DNA of 9,512 nt, taken from the NCBI GenBank assembly GCA_938030645.1, contig CALHHQ010000312.1, positions 1 to 9,512 on the forward strand, given 5' to 3'. The notes under the pieces were generated by a model. That model did not search any database. It was not told the origin of the DNA and saw nothing but the letters and a program-made list of their open reading frames with translations. The stretch is from an uncultured Rhizobiaceae group bacterium. Lineage in GTDB: Bacteria > Pseudomonadota > Alphaproteobacteria > Rhizobiales > Rhizobiaceae. Position 1 is the stretch's first letter. Every line of letters begins with the position of its first letter. A program made the translations under genes and the position numbers. This document shows positions 6,464 through 9,512 of this stretch, in pieces.

Positions 6464-8629
6464 ATGAGCCAGCCAACCGATCCCATTGTTAAGAATAAAC
6501 CTGTTTGGCTTTCACTCCGTGAGACACACGGCAGTAAGCTGCACCGATTTGTGGTGGTTTTGGCAATCGTTTTTGGTCTTTGGCACGTTGCAACCAACCT
6601 TTTCTTAATCGAGCCGGGTTTATGGCAAAACGCCATTCACTTTGCAGGCTTTGCATTTTTAGCAGCGGTGACGACGCCCTTCCTGTCCAGCAAGTTTCCG
6701 CAGCGGCTGGGCACTCTTTTAAACGTCATTTACGGGTTGCTCGTTGCAGCGGCCGCCCTTTGGGTGGCAGGCTCCGAAAGCTCAATTTATGAACGGACAC
6801 TGGCCGTGACAGGCCAAGCTTGGCAATTCAATGCGATCGACTGGGCCGCAGGGCTCTTGCTGATATTTGCAGCACTCGATCTGTCCCGCCGGGTCTCTGG
6901 TTTCGTCATCCCGATACTGATTTTGCTATCGCTCTCTTACATTCTGTTTCTCGGCGCACATTTGCCGGGCGTGTTTCGCGCAGCCAGCCTTCCGATGAAC
7001 GACGTCTTGTTCCGCACCATGTTCAACGACGAAGGCATGTTCGGCATATTGGCGTCTATCTCTTCAACGAACATCACACTGTTTATGATTTTCGGCGGCT
7101 TTCTTGTCGCTTCGGGTGCCAGTGATTTTGTTATTGAAATTTCAAAGGTTGTAGCCGGACGAATTCGCGGTGGCGCAGCTTTTGTGGCTGTCCTGTCCTC
7201 TGCATTAACGGGCACAATTAGCGGTTCAGCCATCGCCAACACGGCCTCCACAGGCGTGATTACAATCCCACTGATGAAGTCGAATGGCTTTCGCGCAAAG
7301 TTCGCTGCTGGCGTCGAAGCTGCAGCCTCTACTGGTGGTCAGTTGATGCCGCCAATCATGGGTGCAGGTGCATTCGTGATGGCCAGTTATACGTCCATTC
7401 CCTATTCCACCATCGTTGCCGTATCGATCATGCCGGCAATTCTCTATTTTGTGTCAGTTGCTTTCATCGTGCGCATTGAGGCGGTGAAACATCAGGTTGG
7501 CGACGACATCGACTTGGTCGTAAACAAAGGCAAATTGATCTCCGGCGGTTTGGTTTTTGTCTTGCCGTTGACCATCATGATCTGGCTTTTGATGAGCGGT
7601 GTTACACCGTCTTATGCAGCATCATGGGCGATTGGTTCTCTCATTCTTGTGTCTTGGGGAACCACCTTATTGGGCAAATTTTTCACGGCCAGTGATTTTG
7701 AACCCGTCTCCATGGGACCATCGAAAATTGCTGAAGCATTGCTCATCGGCATGCGTTCATCGATCATGACGGGGATTTTGTTGGTCGCCATTGGCATCAT
7801 GAACAATGCGATTGTCACCAGCGGAATTGGCAATGGATTCTCGTTGATGATTGCCCAGTGGTCGCAAGGCTCAATCGTGCTCGCAATCGCCTTGATTGCT
7901 TTAGCCTCGCTCGTCTTGGGCATGGGCCTTCCTGTGACGGCGGCTTACATCATTCTGGCCATTCTCACCGCGCCTGCATTGGCAGGCATTCTTGCAGACA
8001 CAATCATCCTCAACCAATTGGTTGAGGGCATCACCGATCCAACAAAGGCAGCCATGTTTGCACTGGTCGACAGTCCCTTTGCCTCCAAAGTTGGCTCGGG
8101 AATGTTGCGCGAAGAGGCCGTCGCACTGATGGGTGCAATGCCATTTGAACTGGCGATAACGGTACGTCCGCTTTTGGTCGATCCTGCACAGCAAACGATC
8201 TTCTTGCTGACCGCTCACTTGATCATTTTCTGGTTGAGCCAAGACAGCAATGTGACGCCACCCGTATGCCTTGCTGCATTCGCAGCGGCGGGCATTGCTG
8301 GGTCAAAACCTATGGAAACGGGGTTCCAGTCTTGGAAGATCGCGAAAGGGCTCTACATCGTGCCGCTCATGTTTGCGTACACGCCACTGATTTCCGGCGA
8401 CTGGATGCAGATCACTCAAATCGGCATCTTCGCCCTGTTCGGAATTTACGCCATCAACGCGATCATACAATTACACGCCGAAGGCCCACTCACGTGGCTC
8501 ACAGGCGTGCTCATGGTCGTTGGAGCGATCGGCGCCTTCTGGCCGCTCCATTGGATCGCGAACATTGGCGGCGCAGTGATTGTCATTCTTGCTGTGGTTC
8601 TGTCTCGTAGAAAAGAGTCGAACGACTAA
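6464..8629 (+). CDS. TAXI-type TRAP transporter fused permease (DctQM fusion)
   Basis: This is the membrane part of the importer: a fusion of the small DctQ-like and large DctM-like subunits driving ion-coupled uptake of the ligand held by the preceding TAXI protein. At 721 residues it is long for the class. The N-terminal part (about 28-165) has several hydrophobic helices of the DctQ-like region. The DctM part starts near 185 and carries the family signature GTISGSAIANTASTGVITIP (250-269), then AAGVEAAASTGGQLMPPIMG (281-300). A second repeat has LVLGMGLPVTAAYIILA (483-499) and SQDSNVTPPVCLAAFAAAGI (592-611). Between these, about 510-577 is an extra polar segment (including ITDPTKAAMFALVDSPFASK) absent from the short form I know; some marine alphaproteobacterial relatives seem to share it. 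The ATG at 6464 has GAGGCGGGG upstream. The protein ends in a last helix and SRRKESND. Confidence 0.92.
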   Translation: MSQPTDPIVKNKPVWLSLRETHGSKLHRFVVVLAIVFGLWHVATNLFLIEPGLWQNAIHFAGFAFLAAVTTPFLSSKFPQRLGTLLNVIYGLLVAAAALWVAGSESSIYERTLAVTGQAWQFNAIDWAAGLLLIFAALDLSRRVSGFVIPILILLSLSYILFLGAHLPGVFRAASLPMNDVLFRTMFNDEGMFGILASISSTNITLFMIFGGFLVASGASDFVIEISKVVAGRIRGGAAFVAVLSSALTGTISGSAIANTASTGVITIPLMKSNGFRAKFAAGVEAAASTGGQLMPPIMGAGAFVMASYTSIPYSTIVAVSIMPAILYFVSVAFIVRIEAVKHQVGDDIDLVVNKGKLISGGLVFVLPLTIMIWLLMSGVTPSYAASWAIGSLILVSWGTTLLGKFFTASDFEPVSMGPSKIAEALLIGMRSSIMTGILLVAIGIMNNAIVTSGIGNGFSLMIAQWSQGSIVLAIALIALASLVLGMGLPVTAAYIILAILTAPALAGILADTIILNQLVEGITDPTKAAMFALVDSPFASKVGSGMLREEAVALMGAMPFELAITVRPLLVDPAQQTIFLLTAHLIIFWLSQDSNVTPPVCLAAFAAAGIAGSKPMETGFQSWKIAKGLYIVPLMFAYTPLISGDWMQITQIGIFALFGIYAINAIIQLHAEGPLTWLTGVLMVVGAIGAFWPLHWIANIGGAVIVILAVVLSRRKESND

Positions 8630-8660
8630 TGAGGAAATAGACGGACGCAAAAGCAAGGTT

Positions 8661-8677
8661 CCACAACAGTGGTTTTT
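8661..8677 (+). terminator. Weak possible terminator after the TRAP operon
   Basis: CCAC (8661-8664) pairs with GTGG (8669-8672) around AACA, followed directly by TTTTT. It lies about 30 bases after the permease stop, the right place for an operon end, but the 4-bp stem is short, so this is tentative. Confidence 0.3.
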
Positions 8678-9037
8678 CAAGAAAGACCTACTACCGCTCT
8701 TAGAGGCTTGCCGCTCCGAGAAATAGCATACTTAGTATTTTGAAAGATACACATTCAGTCGAGAACGTGTCGTCATTAAGATAGTCAGGAATGACAAGCA
8801 TAGTCACTTTGTCCGCACTCTTGCCGTTGGACAACTCCGCCAAAGTGCCATTTTAACTTCCGCTGCGCATCATTTAGCCTGCGAAATCCAATTTCCGCTA
8901 TCGGCCAGTCGGAACCAGTTAGTATGCTTATTGGCCAACGGCTGCTTGGAGCCCTATGCAGACATTTCCACCTCGATAATAGAAGCGTGCAAAGCTGACG
9001 TTTTGGCACCTGTTTTAACTTTGGCTTTTAATGCAGG
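8678..9037. other. Non-coding region between the TRAP operon and the IS3 remnant
   Basis: No gene is supported. A 74-codon minus-strand frame at 8785-9009 is produced by the dispersed repeat. Besides repeat copy 2 (8811-8907) I see only A/T-rich sequence with no clear promoter or RNA gene. Confidence 0.65.
8811..8907 (+). repeat. 97-bp dispersed repeat, copy 2
   Basis: This is the same length and orientation as 1889-1985, with about 80 of 97 matches by hand alignment. It ends CTGCGAAATCCAATTTCCGC, then TATCGGCCA. Differences cluster in the two less conserved internal parts (around 8831-8840 and 8861-8880), as expected for old copies of a repeat whose outer segments are constrained. Flanking sequence on both sides differs from copy 1, so the repeat unit appears to be close to 97 bp. 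Confidence 0.8.
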
Positions 9038-9040
9038 TGT

Positions 9041-9512
9041 CTAGCCCCTAAATTCTGGGCCACTTTTTGAAACGGTTTCTGGTACTGGCGGTCTCATGTT
9101 CAAGGAACGGTGAGGTTGGATATGATTGTATTGCCTGAGCCATTTATTGATGACGATTTGTGCTTGTTTGGTGGTGTAGAACCACTCAGCATTAAGGACT
9201 TCATGGCGGAGCGTTCCATTGAAGCGTTCGTTGTATCCATTCTCCCATGCGCTGCCCGGCAAGCAAGCGAAGCGCCGCCGAGAGGGGTGAGCCGGGGTAG
9301 ACCTGGATTGGTTTGATGCCAACCTTTGTGAGCCAGACTTGGAGTGCTCCAGCTATAAACTCCCTGCCGTTGTCTGAACGAATGTACTCAGGCTTGCCAT
9401 GCTTCAGCAGAAGTGGGTAGAGGGCTTCCAGAACCTCGCTGGCACCCATGCGTGTGTTGACTGCCACGCACAAAGCTTCTCGCGTGTACTCATCCAACAC
9501 AGTCAGCAGTTT
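9041..9512 (-). pseudogene. Frameshifted IS3-family transposase (OrfB), C-terminal part
   Basis: This integrase-type (rve) transposase is truncated by the window edge. Upstream on the minus strand, frame one reads LLTVLDEYTREALCVAV, then LLKHGKPEYIRSDNGREF with the second catalytic Asp, and VGIKPIQVYPGSP. The expected continuation WENGYNERFNGTLRHEVLNA lies in another frame and includes the catalytic Glu region. It is followed by KQAQIVINKWLRQYNHIQPH, then LNMRPPVPETVSKSGPEFRG and a stop. A 37-base insertion (9248-9284) separates the frames, so a full catalytic core cannot be made without frameshifting. The motif DNGREF has Arg where Pro is usual. The element is probably dead unless helped in trans. 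Confidence 0.88.
9248..9284 (-). other. 37-base GC-rich insertion breaking the IS3 transposase
   Basis: On the minus strand, the sequence coding YPGSP should run directly into TGG GAG AAT (WEN). Here 37 extra bases lie between them. I count 27 of 37 as G or C, richer than the surroundings. The downstream end of the insert re-creates PGSA before WEN, so part of it may be a duplicated, diverged copy of the PGSP codons with about 25 unrelated bases. Since 37 is not a multiple of three, it shifts the frame. Confidence 0.7.

Larger units (their letters stand above)
9038..9512 (-). mobile_element. IS3-family insertion sequence, terminal part
   Basis: The end of an IS3-type element enters from the right edge. 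The likely boundary is TGTCTAGCCCC beginning at 9038, because IS3 elements typically start with TG and this sits just outside the transposase stop (9041-9043). The other end is beyond the window. Confidence 0.6.

Overview
This window looks like a segment of an alphaproteobacterial chromosome or large replicon, most likely from the Rhodobacterales (Roseobacter group). The guess rests on the DctB/DctD and TAXI-TRAP protein types, the families of the two insertion sequences, the alphaproteobacterial look of the small genes, and a short intergenic repeat of a style I associate with that group. Base composition is moderate, roughly half G+C by eye. The species cannot be named from the sequence.

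Layout. (1) Bases 1 to about 1811 are the right-hand part of an IS1595-family element. It holds the N-terminal two thirds of an ISXO2-like transposase on the minus strand, a compact divergent promoter region with inverted repeats, a small DUF6471-type helix-turn-helix protein, and a two-helix membrane protein that looks like a passenger gene. (2) Bases 1787-2110 are non-coding and carry the first copy of a 97-bp dispersed repeat. (3) Bases 2195-5265 are a two-component system, dctB (sensor kinase) and dctD (response regulator), with a 4-base stop/start overlap. (4) Bases 5392-8629 are a TAXI-type TRAP transporter: a periplasmic binding protein followed by a fused DctQ-DctM permease, with a terminator-like hairpin between them. 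(5) Bases 8630-9037 are non-coding and contain the second copy of the 97-bp repeat. (6) Bases 9038-9512 are the end of a frameshifted IS3-family transposase on the minus strand, truncated by the window edge.

How it works together. DctB probably senses an organic acid through its periplasmic domain and phosphorylates DctD at Asp55. DctD then controls the TAXI-TRAP importer. The same palindrome, TGCGG-N4-CCGCA, occurs only twice in the window: once just upstream of dctB and once just upstream of the binding-protein gene. It is the best candidate for the DctD operator.

The most notable point is that DctD keeps the AAA+ ATPase motifs but has lost the GAFTGA loop that touches sigma-54. No correctly spaced -24/-12 promoter is visible upstream of the transporter. 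The system therefore probably works through the housekeeping sigma factor, as is known for Rhodobacter capsulatus NtrC. I found no CRISPR array, tRNA or rRNA.
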